From: Prostheceraeus crozeri
Taxonomy: Eukaryota; Platyhelminthes; Polycladida; Euryleptidae
Reading direction: 5' to 3'
Assembly: GCA_907163375.1 (NCBI GenBank)
Contig: CAJQUW010005339.1
Coordinates: forward strand, 62,001-126,000
Length of the DNA stretch: 64,000 bases
The position numbers and the translations under genes were made by a program. Position 1 is the stretch's first letter, and the number at the start of each line of letters is the position of its first letter. The notes under the pieces are model-generated. The model had not been told where the DNA came from. It saw only the letters and a list, made by a program, of their open reading frames with translations, and did not search any database. This document shows, in pieces, positions 53,996 through 64,000 of the stretch.

Positions 53996-54903
53996 CTAAA
54001 GCTCGGTTTTTTGTAATTCATTTTTATAGAATCTACATGTGATTTCATCATCATCTAAATTTTTAATTTCATAAGTAATCGGAGAAGTTTTATTTGTTTT
54101 GCAAACTTCAAATATTTCTTTAGACCAATAACAAACAGAACCTTTCTCGAATTTATTTATATATTTGAATATCCTTACTGTATCTCCAATCTTGAATTTC
54201 GGCTTACGTTTCTGTAAATTCGGATTACTCTCATTCGAATAATAATTTTCGAATATTTTCTTTCGTATCAAATCGGGGTCATTAGAAGCATTCTTTGGAG
54301 TTTCTTCAAGACTTGAATGAATCTTATTGTTATAATCCTCAACAATTCCTGGTAATATTTTTGACCATTTCTGATTTCCTTGTTTTGTAAATTTCTTGAA
54401 TATTTTATTCTTAACGTTCTATTAAATCTTTCTATTACTACGGCTTTTCCAGAATTTTCAGTGGAATAAACTAAATCAAATAATGGTTTAACATTGCTAT
54501 TGTAAAACTCAGACCCTTTGTCAACAAACAATTTCTTTGGCTTACTATTACTTTCCTTGAATATTTCTTCAAACGCATATTTAACTGAGAGACCACTTTT
54601 GTTTTTTAAAGGCTTCACCCAAGCGTATCGTGTATATAAATCTATAACGGTCAATGCGTATTTATAATCTCTTTCATTCGGCATATGAATAAGATCAGCA
54701 CTCCAAATATCATCTTTATTAAATACTTTAACTTTCAATAGATATTTAGGCTTTCTATATTCCTTGTGAATTTCGGAGGCATAAGTTCCACTATGCCGAT
54801 CTAGGTCATTCGACATTTCGGACGCGTAGGTTTCAGTATTATGAGTTTTGTCTAAACCCTGACCGAACAATATTTTAGCTTGGAAAGCTTTCTTAACAAG
54901 CAT
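53996..54903 (-). pseudogene. retroviral-type integrase, one frameshift
   Basis: The catalytic core shows WSADLIHM (first Asp), FVDKGSEFYN (second Asp) and VIERFNRTL (Glu), the D,D-35-E arrangement of the rve fold. A one-base frameshift near 54420 separates the core from the C-terminal part (53996-54271), which has KFKIGDTVRI, an SH3/chromo-like DNA-binding region. This enzyme inserts the Polinton DNA ends. It starts four bases after the phospholipase gene ends. Confidence 0.85.
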
Positions 54904-54906
54904 TCT

Positions 54907-55344
54907 TTAAATTTTTCCTCTAAATGTAGGATTTTGAATACTATCTAATTCCTGAATCATTTTCTTATCTGCTTCATGACGAGATTTTAGGTCATGATTT
55001 CGATAAGCTAAATCGTGTCTATAAGCTGCTGCATCAATTCTGTTTATTGGTTCTTCACCTGGTTTTGGATTATTATTCTCATCTAGTCCTACATCTAATC
55101 GAGTTCCTGGACCGCTATATGAATGACCAGGAAGATGTTTTTCTTTTGAATATTTACTCCAAATAAAACCAGGAAAGTTTTCTAATGTTTTTTGTATGTC
55201 ACCTCCGGTGTGCAGCCGATGGCCAGAATGTACTTTTAAGAGATAATTCAATAAATCTAAATTAGAAATTTTTAATTTAATTAAATTTTCGGAATTTGTA
55301 GAACTTGTAGAATTTGTAGAACTTGTAGAATTTGTGGAATTCAT
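54907..55344 (-). CDS. parvovirus-type phospholipase A2 domain protein
   Basis: 145 residues from the ATG at 55344. The N-terminus is an N/S/T repeat (NSTNSTSSTNS). The domain has YSGPGTRLD (calcium loop, Y-x-G-x-G) and DAAAYRHDLAYRN (catalytic His-Asp). This matches the PLA2 domain of parvovirus VP1 and of some adintoviruses, where it helps particles cross endosomal membranes. The frame is intact. It is followed closely by the integrase and preceded by the pX-like gene. Confidence 0.75.
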   Translation of the reverse strand: MNSTNSTSSTNSTSSTNSENLIKLKISNLDLLNYLLKVHSGHRLHTGGDIQKTLENFPGFIWSKYSKEKHLPGHSYSGPGTRLDVGLDENNNPKPGEEPINRIDAAAYRHDLAYRNHDLKSRHEADKKMIQELDSIQNPTFRGKI

Positions 55345-55365
55345 TTTTAAAGATAAAATAAATAA

Positions 55366-55461
55366 ATGTTTTACCTAGTCATACTAGGACTTAGATATAT
55401 TCCAGAACCATCTTTAGTTTCTTTTATTTCTATCAAGTCATCAACATTATGGAGAATATTT
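55366..55461 (-). pseudogene. C-terminal end of the pX-like gene, beyond piggyBac
   Basis: About 30 codons continue the frame of 58657-59051 when the piggyBac element and one TTAA are removed, ending at a stop near 55366. Confidence 0.6.
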
Positions 55462-55509
55462 TTAACCCATTAGCAGCGACTGTGTATTTTTGAATAACAC
55501 CTCCACACG

Positions 55510-55625
55510 CGGAAGGTCGGGCAGTGCCCGACCGTGAAATAACTCACTCACATGCGAAGATCGGGCAACGCCCGACCGTATGATAACTACCTCTCACGCG
55601 GAAAGTCGGGCTCCGCCCGACCAGA
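55510..55625. repeat. three GC-rich hairpins near the piggyBac left end
   Basis: Each has the core TCGGGC, three loop bases, GCCCGA (55515-55533, 55558-55577, 55603-55622), spaced about 45 bp and preceded by CACGCGGAA-like sequence. A fourth hairpin is at 58622-58640 near the right end, and CCGCGTG elements are inverted there. They are probably subterminal transposase-binding repeats. Confidence 0.8.
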
Positions 55626-56334
55626 GCGTTATTACCTCTCATGTGATAAAATTATAAGGTAAATATTTCATCAATATTTTAATTATGCTGTAGGCCTAAA
55701 TGTTAGGGTAGGCTGATGATATTGTCAATAATTGAAATGAAAACACTCCACAATGAAACATGAAAGATAAGTATAATGTAGGTGTTACATGATACAGGAA
55801 AGCCAATTGATTTGTTGTTATAAATAGGCTCATACATTTCACTACCTAAAACCTGTATATTATAAATTTTAAGGTGACCATTATCTAGGGATAAATTTCC
55901 ATCTCATACAAGCATCATTGTAACTTTATTAAATTATCAACATCAAGCATCTTTTCACACAGGCGATACGATTTTATTTCGATCTACCAAATTCATCTTG
56001 TGTCATTTGCAAACACTAGCAAATTGGCGCCTTATTTCGCATAGACGACTCATATGTGCAGCGTCGGCTCTGTATGAAATCTAAGCAATGCGGTTATAAG
56101 CATAGATATATACTTGAATGACATTCATAATCGATGAGGAATAATATTTTGTAGATATGCTTGTTGTTTAGCGCCAAGCCATAGATACTGCTAAATAGAA
56201 CCGGATTTCACATGGACTATGGATTTTATGACTCATTGATTCATAGTTCGACATTGTTTATGCATGATTTGAAATATTGTTGTTAATTTCAAGCAAGTAA
56301 TCATCAAGTGCAGACATCCGGCACAGTTTTTAAC
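55626..56334. other. piggyBac 5' region without a gene
   Basis: AT-rich leader between the terminal hairpins and the transposase; no other feature is seen. Confidence 0.4.
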
Positions 56335-58035
56335 ATGGCTACACGAAGTGGTGCAAGATGGAGAAATTTGAGTGACGACTTCTCCGATACATCAAATGAT
56401 ACGGAATCTGAGGGGGAAACTGATGATGAAATTGACGCACAAAATTTAGAACAAATTGTTCCCAATCAATATCAAGGATTCACCTTTTTTGAGCCAGGAC
56501 TGGATGACAGACCACCATTACCTGAGTTTCTCGGTGTACCTGGGATTAATCATTTTCTTCTTCCAAATGATAATTTGAATGATGAACAATTGATGAGACA
56601 TTATATAAGGCTTTTGCTTCCTGACGCATTGTTTGATTTCTTGGCTGATGCCACGAACAGGAGAGCTGATATCTTCTTTTCTGACTTTGATGAGGAGCAA
56701 ACTCCTAGACGGCTAAATGCATGGAAGGAAAACAGCGGTACTGAAATGCAAAAGCTCATTGGTATTCTGCTATATATGGGATTAGTGCAAAAACCTTCCA
56801 TCGAGGATTATTGGACTGTTGATCCGATGTTGCAGAAGCCTTACCTGATGCGAATGGAATCTCTTTCAAGGGACCGTTTTCAAATTCTGCTCAGATTCCT
56901 CAGATTCCTCAGATTCGCCAACTATGATGAAATCAATATAATTGAACAAGACCCTCTCAAAAAAATTCGTCCGTTTTTAAACAAAGTGCGAGACATTTTC
57001 CGCAATACCTACCTTCCCTACAACGATTTAGCCGTCGACGAATCTGTTGTACTCTATCGTGGTCGCTTATTTTTCAGACAATATATTCCTTCAAAAAGGC
57101 ATCGCTATGGAATTAAGTAATACGAAGTTTGTGATGCGAAGGTCGGGTATCTGTGGTCGTTCGAAGTGCATGTTAACAAAAATGAGCATGATACATTCGC
57201 TCCAGCGTTAGTTGATCGTGGCTTGACTGTGTCCGAGAGAATCGTCGTCCACCTTATCGAACCTCTTTTAGATCAAGGATACAGTTGTTGCCGATAATTT
57301 TTTACGAGTGTTCGTCTGGCACAATATCTTTTGACAATAGACACGTTGATGCTGGGAACTCTTCGAATTAACCGCGGTGCCCCCTCTGATCTGAAACAGC
57401 AGACTCTTCTACCCAATAACAATTTATTCATGCGTCAAAATAATTTGATGGTAGTGCGTTATTGTGTGAACAAAGCCTCAGGAATCAAGAATGTTTATCT
57501 TTTGGATTCCAACTCAAAAGCGGAACTACATTCTGTGCAACGTGTGCGACGTGGAGGAGTTGTAGAGCAGGTGTCAAAGCCAGGTACATGTAGTGTTATG
57601 GATTACAATCGACTGATGGGAGCAATAGTTAATGCAGATGCCATCATCGAATCATGTAGTGCGGCGAGAAAGTCCGGTCACTGCTGCACTAAACTTGGAA
57701 TTCATTTGATCCAAAATCTTTTGCTTAACGCTTTTTTTCTCCATCGATATATGCATCAACAAAAAGTAAAAAATTTCACCGATTTTGAAAAGTTTGCTGT
57801 GAAAGTGTTGATTGAGGAGTCAGGAAGAGGGCGCTGCCATTCTCAAAAAATTAGAAAACCCGTAATCGCCCATGTGCCAACAAAGATTCCGGCACGGCAA
57901 AATCGACCTCGCCCCTCAAAAAGATGCCGGGAATGAGGATACAGGGAAGGGCGAAGGAAGGAAACGAGATATGAGTGTCAAGGATGTCCAGAAAGTCCGG
58001 CGTTGTGCATTGATTGCTTTCCATTGTGGCATTAA
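56335..58035 (+). pseudogene. piggyBac transposase with three nonsense mutations
   Basis: From MATRSG: an acidic N-terminus, then the DDE_Tnp_1_7 domain with LAVDESVVLYRGR (first catalytic Asp), a degraded second box near 57290 (a stop beside FFTSV), and VMDYNRLMGAIVNADAIIE, where the usual VD-x-x-D is altered. The C-terminal cysteine-rich domain is recognisable to 58035 (YECQGCPESPALCIDCFPLW). Stops are at 57118-57120, near 57295 and at 57934-57936; the frame is otherwise continuous, so it decayed by substitutions. Confidence 0.85.
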
Positions 58036-58621
58036 TTGTAATGATAATTTGGGCGTTACATGGGTTGTCTTTTACATAAATTGTAGCTATGTTTTTATTC
58101 TGTTATGCTTTGATATTTTCTAATTATACTAAATTAATGTAACTTAAAATTACTTCTCAATTCATTAACAGTCGTTCGCTTATATGGTTGGAATAAGCGT
58201 AATTAATTCGAATCTTCCCGAAGCAGCATACATGTAACTATTTTGAAATTATGATATATAACGAAAGGCAGCTATATACTGACAGTAAATATTACTAAAT
58301 TTTCCCATGATATGACGGCCTTTTCACTTTTGAAGGATTAACAAATAATGAATTAAGTCATAGGATTGTTGGAAGTTTGAAAAGCGTATTTCCTTTAACA
58401 GGCTGTGAAATTATGCTGCTGGCTAAAAAATTACTATTATACTAACATTATACTTGTATTAAAACTAACTTTATAATTTCAATGATTTGACTTCTACTTC
58501 CGCGTGTGGAGGAGTTATACAAATATCGCTAGTCGCGTGAGCAAGTGTGGTGATGGTTCATAGTTCCGCGTGGAAACGAGCTGAAACAATTTCTGTTGAC
58601 GCGTGCACTGTTAATTTTTTG
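58036..58621. other. piggyBac 3' region without a gene
   Basis: AT-rich. Near 58500 CCGCGTGTGGAGGAGTTAT is the inverse of sequence near the left end (about 55490-55512). Confidence 0.5.
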
Positions 58622-58656
58622 GGTCGGGCGCTGCCCGACCTTTAGCAGCTAATGGG

Positions 58657-59051
58657 TTAAGAACTCGTTTTCCTTCATCAACTAAATTTAATTTACTAAT
58701 AACATTATCTACTACTCCTTGCCCTCTAGCAACTTTCTCTAACTCTCTATTATGACGTTTTTGTTCTTCTAATGCTGCCTTCTCTGATTTATTTTTATTT
58801 ACTGCTTGGACAGTACCAGCTGTCCCACCTGCAACACTTCCAGCAGCTGCTATGCCACCTATTATTAGAGGAATTAATGGGAGAATTCCACCATTCTTTT
58901 CTTCTTGTAATTTAATATTCTCTATCATTGGTTTACTTATGTAATATTTCTTTTTATCAATAGTAATAGTTTTAGGTGTATTTTTGTCAACAATGTTACG
59001 TAGTTTTAATTCAACAGTTTTATTATTATTGTTACTTTTCGTTTGCGACAT
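58657..59051 (-). pseudogene. pX-like protein of the Polinton element, N-terminal part
   Basis: From the ATG at 59051: a K/N-rich start, then a hydrophobic Gly/Ala segment (GGILPLIPLIIGGIAAAGSV) and a charged helix. This pattern is common in small capsid-associated proteins of Polintons/adintoviruses that have been compared to adenovirus pX/mu. The piggyBac element cuts it near codon 131. Confidence 0.55.
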
Positions 59052-59103
59052 TTTTAATAAAAAAAATTTAAGGTAAGAACAAATTTTGAGTTACCAAAAA
59101 TTT

Positions 59104-60440
59104 TAGTTAACCTATCCTAGCCATCTTTCCATTAAGAATTTCAATAGAATATTTTACATCTTCTAGCAGTAAACCATAAGCCATTATTGAAGTTGTGGAA
59201 TCTTTCTTTTCAATATTAATTGTTACATCACCACCATTTTTAACAATATCTTCAGATTGTGCACTTAAATCGAAACAGAAAACAGGATATAAATGTCTCC
59301 AATCTCCAGGAGTTAATTGTGGTTCAACTCCAAATTCTATACAGAGATTTCTATAAGCATCATATCCTTCCATAAATTGATTACTGGTATAATCGAATCT
59401 GAATAGATCAATAGGATATCGGGTTTGATTTAAAGCAACTTGTAAACTTGAATTGTGTTAATATGGAAAAGATTATTGTTCTTATCAAAACTTGGAGAGT
59501 CATTTCTTTGAAAAGTTAGTAATAAATATCTTGGAGTATTCGAAGTTCTAGTAAAATGCCAGTTAAATCTTTATTCTGAAAAAGTGACAGAACTAGCAGT
59601 ACGCTCTAGAAAATTTACTGGAATTGGTTTGTTAGTGTTTAATCTTTTTGCAATAGTTGATTCAACCTCTAAACTAGGAGTAATATGTTTTATCTACCAT
59701 TCAAGTCTATCAATATTTAAATATGCTTTTTTTCCAGTCTTACTAAAAAAGATTAATTCATTATTTGCTGTGCGGTGAATTATTAATTTAAATTTTAATT
59801 GATATGATATTTTGTCATAATCTAAATATCCGAATAATGGAGACAATGACCAATTTACTGACTGTTTACTTTTCTTGTTAAAAACACGTCTTTCTTTATA
59901 TGCAGTATTATTTGTTTTTTTTAAATGATTTGCAATATTTTCTACATCTTTGGCAATTCCTGCTGCATCAGTTCCAGCGTGAGTTAAATCATCAACAATT
60001 ATACCATCATTATTATCTGGAAACCAACCTTCGATTTCATGCTTTTTATTATTTTCACCAATTGTCACAAATCGAAGCATTGTATCAATTACACCTGGAG
60101 AATCACTTATTGTTTCTATATTTTGAGTAGCAACATCTAAACGCATTTGTGTAAATAATCTTGGAAAGAAATTATTCTCTAATGCAATATTGTCAGTATC
60201 TGATAATGGTGTTGTCAAATTGGCATCACTATATAAAGAATATTCACAGTGTAAAAAGGAATCAGGTAAATATGAATAACTTTGCTGATTATCAACTTCA
60301 AAGATTAAATCTCCTCCAGTATTCACTCTACTAGAAGATCCGGGATTCATAGCAATTCTTATATAGTCATTCTTTTTTTGATTATAACTAACGAACGGAG
60401 GATCGTCTAATCTAAATTTACTTTCAATCAGGGAAGACAT
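59104..60440 (-). pseudogene. major capsid protein (hexon-type, double jelly-roll)
   Basis: From the ATG at 60440. Features match Polinton/adintovirus hexons: an N-terminal SYLPDSFLHCEYSLY, a LIIHRTANNELIFF strand, PRYLLLTFQRN, and a C-terminal GDWRHLYPVFCFDLSAQ. This protein would build the capsid facets. Damage: a stop after INIDRLEW-like sequence at 59694-59696 and frame changes near 59560 and 59450, so it cannot make a full protein. Confidence 0.75.
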
Positions 60441-60514
60441 TTTTATAAAAAATAATTTGACTTTTTTTTTTGTTCTAAAAGTAGTTTTCTTGGGATTCCT
60501 TTTTAGAAGATATT

Positions 60515-60952
60515 TTAGAATTTTTCTAAACCAGTACCTCTCATTTCTTCAATTGATTTCTCCTCATGTTTACTATCAGACCATGCTGCTATATTAGGAA
60601 TTTTGTTTTTTGTTTCCTCTGAGGGTTTTCTAAATTTTTTTAGTTCTTCAGAATCATTCTTAAGTGAACGAATAGTTTCTAGTTGTTTTAATTCGTTTTG
60701 AGACTTAACAGCATTTGATATTGCACTAGCTGTACTACCTATAGCAGCTGCTCCTTTTGCAGCAGATGTAATTAAATCTTTGTTATTTTTAATAACATTA
60801 ACGATACTTCCTATACCAGAAAATATGCCATCTCCTTCTTTTTGAATAGTTTCTACATTGTTATAATGGTAAACAGATTTCACAGATGGTTCATGGGCAA
60901 TTTTTTTATTTAAAGCAAAATGTTTAAGATTGTGTTTAATAATTATAGGCAT
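60515..60952 (-). CDS. capsid-associated protein with Gly/Ala-rich helix
   Basis: 145 residues from the ATG at 60952. The middle (AAKGAAAIGSTASAISNAV) is a hydrophobic/amphipathic helix; the ends are charged. It lies directly upstream of the capsid gene. It resembles small pVI- or pX-like minor proteins of this group in composition and place, but no firm homology is claimed. Confidence 0.5.
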   Translation of the reverse strand: MPIIIKHNLKHFALNKKIAHEPSVKSVYHYNNVETIQKEGDGIFSGIGSIVNVIKNNKDLITSAAKGAAAIGSTASAISNAVKSQNELKQLETIRSLKNDSEELKKFRKPSEETKNKIPNIAAWSDSKHEEKSIEEMRGTGLEKF

Positions 60953-60993
60953 TTTTTAGGATTAAATTTGACTTTTGGGAAAAATATTTACGT

Positions 60994-61482
60994 TTATGAT
61001 CGGCTAAAGCCTCTGAACAAGGTTCTATTAAGATTTACGTTTGTGAATGGACAACACCGCGTGATAACTTTATTAATTTTCTGTTGCACTTTATCTATTG
61101 CGTCAAACAGCGTGTGATGTATTTTAATTTCTTTTGTATTAACTTGCATTTTCTGCTGATTCATCTTCAACGCCGTTTTAAGTGCATTCAATTGAACTTT
61201 AAGAACATCTAACTGATTTTTAACATCATCTAATTGCTCTTTATTTCCTTTATAATTTTTCTTTAATTCTTTTTCTAAATTGATTTCAAGAGCTTTCATT
61301 TTATCAACTTTTTGATTAAGTGAGTTTACTTCATTTATTATTCTATTCATCTTTTTCATTTGTTCAGTAATTTTAGAACTTAAATCATCAACACTTTTTT
61401 GGAATGTAGCTTGCAACTTATTTAAATTTTTAAAAAATTTTTTAGGAAGCTTTTCTAATTCATTTTCTAATTGTTCTTTCAA
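60994..61482 (-). CDS. coiled-coil protein
   Basis: 162 codons from the ATG at 61482, almost entirely coiled coil (K/E/L/N-rich heptads). It may be the stalk of a fibre-like structure together with the next upstream gene, or a separate protein; the C-terminal ten residues are unlike the rest and may follow a frameshift. Confidence 0.5.
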   Translation of the reverse strand: MKEQLENELEKLPKKFFKNLNKLQATFQKSVDDLSSKITEQMKKMNRIINEVNSLNQKVDKMKALEINLEKELKKNYKGNKEQLDDVKNQLDVLKVQLNALKTALKMNQQKMQVNTKEIKIHHTLFDAIDKVQQKINKVITRCCPFTNVNLNRTLFRGFSRS

Positions 61483-61541
61483 TAGTTGTATCTGATGTTT
61501 ATTTTTAATGACTGCAGATTTTAACTTTATAGAAAGTATTA

Positions 61542-61901
61542 TTAAAACTTTTGATTGTTCTGAATTTTTTTAAAAAGTTTTGCTATATTTACTTCTAGCT
61601 CTCTATCCTTTTTATCAAGTTTTAACAATTTTTCGTTTAATGATTTGTCATTAAGTTTAAGCAACTTTAATTCATTCATCAGTGGAACCAAAACATCATT
61701 TATATATTTTTCTTTTAAGTCATTGATTTGTGTATCAACATATTGTTTATTCGTTAACTCTGTATTTTGTTGTGGAAGAATAGAAAGATGTAATGGGCCA
61801 GATGAAACGTCTCCAGTTTTCATGATATAATATTCTATTTCTATTTCTGATTCACGATTATTCGGGATATATGCACCTCCACCAACATTTGGTAACATCA
61901 T
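61542..61901 (-). CDS. fibre-like protein with phage-tail-type KYVD motif
   Basis: 119 residues from the ATG at 61901. After a short glycine-rich start, MKTGDVSSGPLHLS and ELTNKQYVDTQI match the pattern G-D-x3-G-P-L...NKxYVD common in trimeric phage tail fibres. A coiled coil follows. This suggests a trimeric surface fibre. It lies first in the minus-strand capsid gene row. Confidence 0.5.
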   Translation of the reverse strand: MMLPNVGGGAYIPNNRESEIEIEYYIMKTGDVSSGPLHLSILPQQNTELTNKQYVDTQINDLKEKYINDVLVPLMNELKLLKLNDKSLNEKLLKLDKKDRELEVNIAKLFKKIQNNQKF

Positions 61902-61953
61902 TTTTTAAACAATAAAAAAATAATTTTTTTCTAATAAAAATAAAAAAGTGGAA

Positions 61954-62115
61954 ATGAGTCAAATGTGCCAAATTATGAATCCTAAGTCAGAGTTCTATGA
62001 TAGTAAATATCAGTGTACGGATTGTTTAAAAGCAAAAGTAATGTGTAGAGGTTGTCAAAAAATTATATTGAAGAAAAAATTTCCGCGACATGTAGCACTT
62101 TCTCCTAATCTATAA
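61954..62115 (+). CDS. small four-cysteine zinc-ribbon-like protein
   Basis: 53 codons: MSQMCQIMNP, then CTDCLKAKVMCRGC, two CxxC knuckles eight residues apart that would bind one zinc. It is the first plus-strand gene after the divergent capsid row; the 50 bp gap to 61901 should hold a bidirectional promoter. Confidence 0.5.
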   Translation: MSQMCQIMNPKSEFYDSKYQCTDCLKAKVMCRGCQKIILKKKFPRHVALSPNL

Positions 62116-62123
62116 TTTAGCAA

Positions 62124-62258
62124 ATGCAAGTATATGATAAATATTTGAATATATTAATAGATACTGAACGTGAACTATATAATAACTCTCAAGACTTTGA
62201 TATTAGAATGTCTATATCTAAAATTAAAACACAAATTTTTTCTTTAAAAAACAAATGA
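62124..62258 (+). CDS. small helical protein, overlaps the next gene by ATGA
   Basis: 44 codons (MQVYDKYLNI). Its stop TGA overlaps the ATG of the zinc-finger gene (ATGA at 62255-62258), which supports a compact virus-like gene row. No function is assigned. Confidence 0.45.
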   Translation: MQVYDKYLNILIDTERELYNNSQDFDIRMSISKIKTQIFSLKNK

Positions 62259-62702
62259 TGGAAAATACCAAGTTTTATTGTGTCTTATGTAAAAGACAGT
62301 TACAAACAAAAAGAAGTTATCAATCTCATTTAAAAAGTAAAATGCATTTACAAAATGTAGATCGATCTGATGAAGGAAATATATTAAGATTAAATAATTA
62401 CAAAAACTATCTAGAAACATTACCTACTGACATAAAAGTTAAAAAAATATTTGATGATTATTCACATTCGGAATATAAAATTTTTTAATAGTGAAGATTT
62501 TTTTGGGGAAATCGAAGGTTCTAGTACTTCGCCCGAAACAGATAAAAGATATTTATTCAATGAAACCGACGTAACCGACGAAGCTGTAACAGATATAAAA
62601 TATTTATTTTATGAGTCTGTTGAACATAATGAAACCGATGAAACTTTTTATGATGTATTAACAAACTTCTATAATATATTTAAGAAATCTTTCAAATGTT
62701 TA
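62255..62702 (+). pseudogene. C2H2 zinc-finger protein of the polymerase region, frameshifted
   Basis: From the ATG at 62255: FYCVLCKRQLQTKRSYQSH then LKSKMH, a C-x2-C-x12-H-x5-H finger. A frameshift in a T-run near 62483 leads into an acidic segment (FFGEIEGSSTS...). In Polintons, such a finger precedes the polymerase N-terminal region, so this may be the first part of the polymerase gene. Confidence 0.6.
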
Positions 62703-64000
62703 TGAATGTAGAAGTACTTTATACAAAAACTGGATCCGATGGAATGACTGAAGAAATAATACAAGGACATTTTACACAGACACAAGAAATTTACAATGTA
62801 AATGATATACAACCCATATTTGAAACAATGATAAATAAATTAAAAGGTGCTATAACTGAAGCTCAGTTGCGTAAATCTGGTTGAAGATTTATTGCAATAC
62901 TATCTAAGAAAATAGTAATTGACAAATATAAAAATAATACTGGTGGTAGTTACATACCCCTTCCTTTCAGTTCTCCACAAATAATCAACATACAGAATGA
63001 AGATGAATATTGTTTTCTGTGGAGTGTTATAGCACATTTACATCCTGCAAAATATCACAAAGAAAGACTAAGTCATTATAATAAAGAAGAATATATAAAT
63101 GAACTTGATCTCTCTGATGACTTAGATGAAGGTCCATATGATTATAATAAATTAATGAAGTTTCATAAAAAGAATAAAAATTTAATAGAAGCAAATGTTT
63201 TTGAATTAAATGTGAAGTATGTTTCTATTGGTGATGTTACTCCCTTATATCCCGGAGATATTGAAGTTAATAACATTGTTCATAACAACTTATAAGAATT
63301 TTATTTGAATAACAAAAATTTATGCCAAACAGAAATAGTATACAATGAAAGAGGAAATTACATGCATCATAATATTATTTACAAAGGAAATGTAATATGT
63401 ACTGAAAAATATGAAATTATAAAAACATTATCACCAATAATGATTAATCATAATAATTATAAAGGATGTGGATTTCCCTATGAGTACGAAACCGAGCGTT
63501 CGTCTCTATTGTCAGAATATATACAGAAGTTAGAGATGTTACCGCAACTATATAAAAAACAATATCAACAAGAATATCAACAAGAGTTACAAATGTTACA
63601 TAATCAATATCAACAAGAATGTCAACAAGAAGAAACTATATTATTTCACAAATATATTGAAAAGAATTGAATCTTGAAGATGAAGAATATTTAAAATTAT
63701 CATACATAGTCTACCAACAATGTAATTCTCAATTTAATGAACTAGAATGTCATCCAAAAAATCTACAACAATATAAAGAATATTGTAAACAAAAAAGTCT
63801 ACAAGAATATCATATGGGTACAAATATGCTACGCAAAGAATATCATGAACAATATGAAGAACAATGTCGAAAGCAATATGAAAAACAATTTCAAAAACTA
63901 GAACACTGTCAAGAACAGTTAGAAATATTACAGCAGGAATATCAACAAAAGTTAAAAATGTTAAAGCAGCAGTTAATGCAACCAGCACAAGCGAATATAG
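62696..64000 (+). pseudogene. N-terminal region of protein-primed DNA polymerase B, broken
   Basis: EVLYTKTGSDGM...LRKSG, a TGA at the usual SGW tryptophan (62882-62884), then SYIPLPFSSPQIINIQNEDE, CFLWSVIAHLHP and ERLSHY match the conserved domain before the polymerase in Polintons and related insect proteins. A second stop (near 63293) and a frame change near 63668 follow. From 63560 the sequence encodes QYQQEYQQEL-type repeats to the window end. The catalytic exonuclease and polymerase motifs would lie beyond 64000. Confidence 0.65.

Larger units (their letters stand above)
55466..58656 (+). mobile_element. piggyBac-type transposon inserted in the pX-like gene
   Basis: Flanked by TTAA at 55462-55465 and 58657-58660, with inverted ends CCCATTAGC. 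GC-rich hairpins with cores TCGGGC...GCCCGA lie inside each end. The transposase (56335-58035) has three in-frame stops. TTAA targeting and precise insertion are hallmarks of piggyBac. Confidence 0.9.
51630..64000. mobile_element. Polinton/adintovirus-like element, decayed, right end outside the window
   Basis: Protease, integrase, hexon-type capsid protein and the start of a protein-primed polymerase occur together, which defines the Polinton/Maverick and adintovirus group. Most genes carry a frameshift or stop, so this is an old endogenous copy. The packaging ATPase is not seen and may lie beyond 64000. The left boundary is a guess based on the CACGTAGTC repeats. Confidence 0.8.

Noticed and set aside
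55510-55625. Regularly spaced hairpins considered as a CRISPR-like array
   Set aside because: Only three units, a eukaryotic setting and a position at a piggyBac end; subterminal transposon repeats explain them.
59900-60130. Plus-strand Tyr/Leu/His-rich frame
   Set aside because: Antisense of the capsid gene, which has clear family motifs on the other strand.

Overview
This window looks like nuclear DNA of an invertebrate animal. It holds CR1/Jockey-type LINEs, a Penelope-like element, Tc1, piggyBac, hAT, Crypton and P-type elements, a Polinton/adintovirus-like element, and GT-AG introns of about 60 bases. The species cannot be named from the sequence. No ordinary single-copy host gene is recognised; almost everything is mobile or virus-like DNA, much of it nested.

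1-6.2 kb is the right end of a large element that begins outside the window. It carries a minus-strand gene cluster: two paralogous pairs (called X and Y here), a small RING-finger protein and a DEDD-type exonuclease, then a 1.1 kb terminal repeat. 6.3-10.7 kb holds a broken Crypton recombinase and two inverted copies of a 1112 bp hAT-type element with perfect 8 bp target duplications. 10.8-14.8 kb is a nearly complete LINE (D). 14.8-19.8 kb holds remains of a P-type element with a THAP domain.

19.8-51.3 kb is one locus with four layers. LINE C (5' part 19.8-22.0 kb, 3' part 49.1-51.3 kb) was split by a 27 kb element (22044-49112). That element has inverted arms of about 4 kb and the same terminus as the element at 1-6.2 kb. 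Its left arm was split by a Penelope-like element (23778-35878) whose GIY-YIG nuclease lies before the RT, as in Naiad elements. This in turn was split by LINE A, a Tc1 element and LINE B. With the later insertions removed, the 27 kb element would be about 15 kb. Its centre (38.1-44.8 kb) holds an acidic protein with a SUMO-interaction motif, a coiled-coil protein and repeats.

51.6-64 kb is a decayed Polinton/adintovirus-like element: adenain-type protease, retroviral-type integrase, parvovirus-type phospholipase A2, pX-like protein, hexon-type major capsid protein, coiled-coil and fibre-like proteins, zinc-finger proteins and the start of a protein-primed polymerase gene running off the window. 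A piggyBac element (55466-58656) sits inside the pX-like gene. The best candidate for an undescribed system is the large element family sharing the GTAGYAATCCCRTCCC terminus, with its X/Y/RING/exonuclease cluster and spliced small genes.
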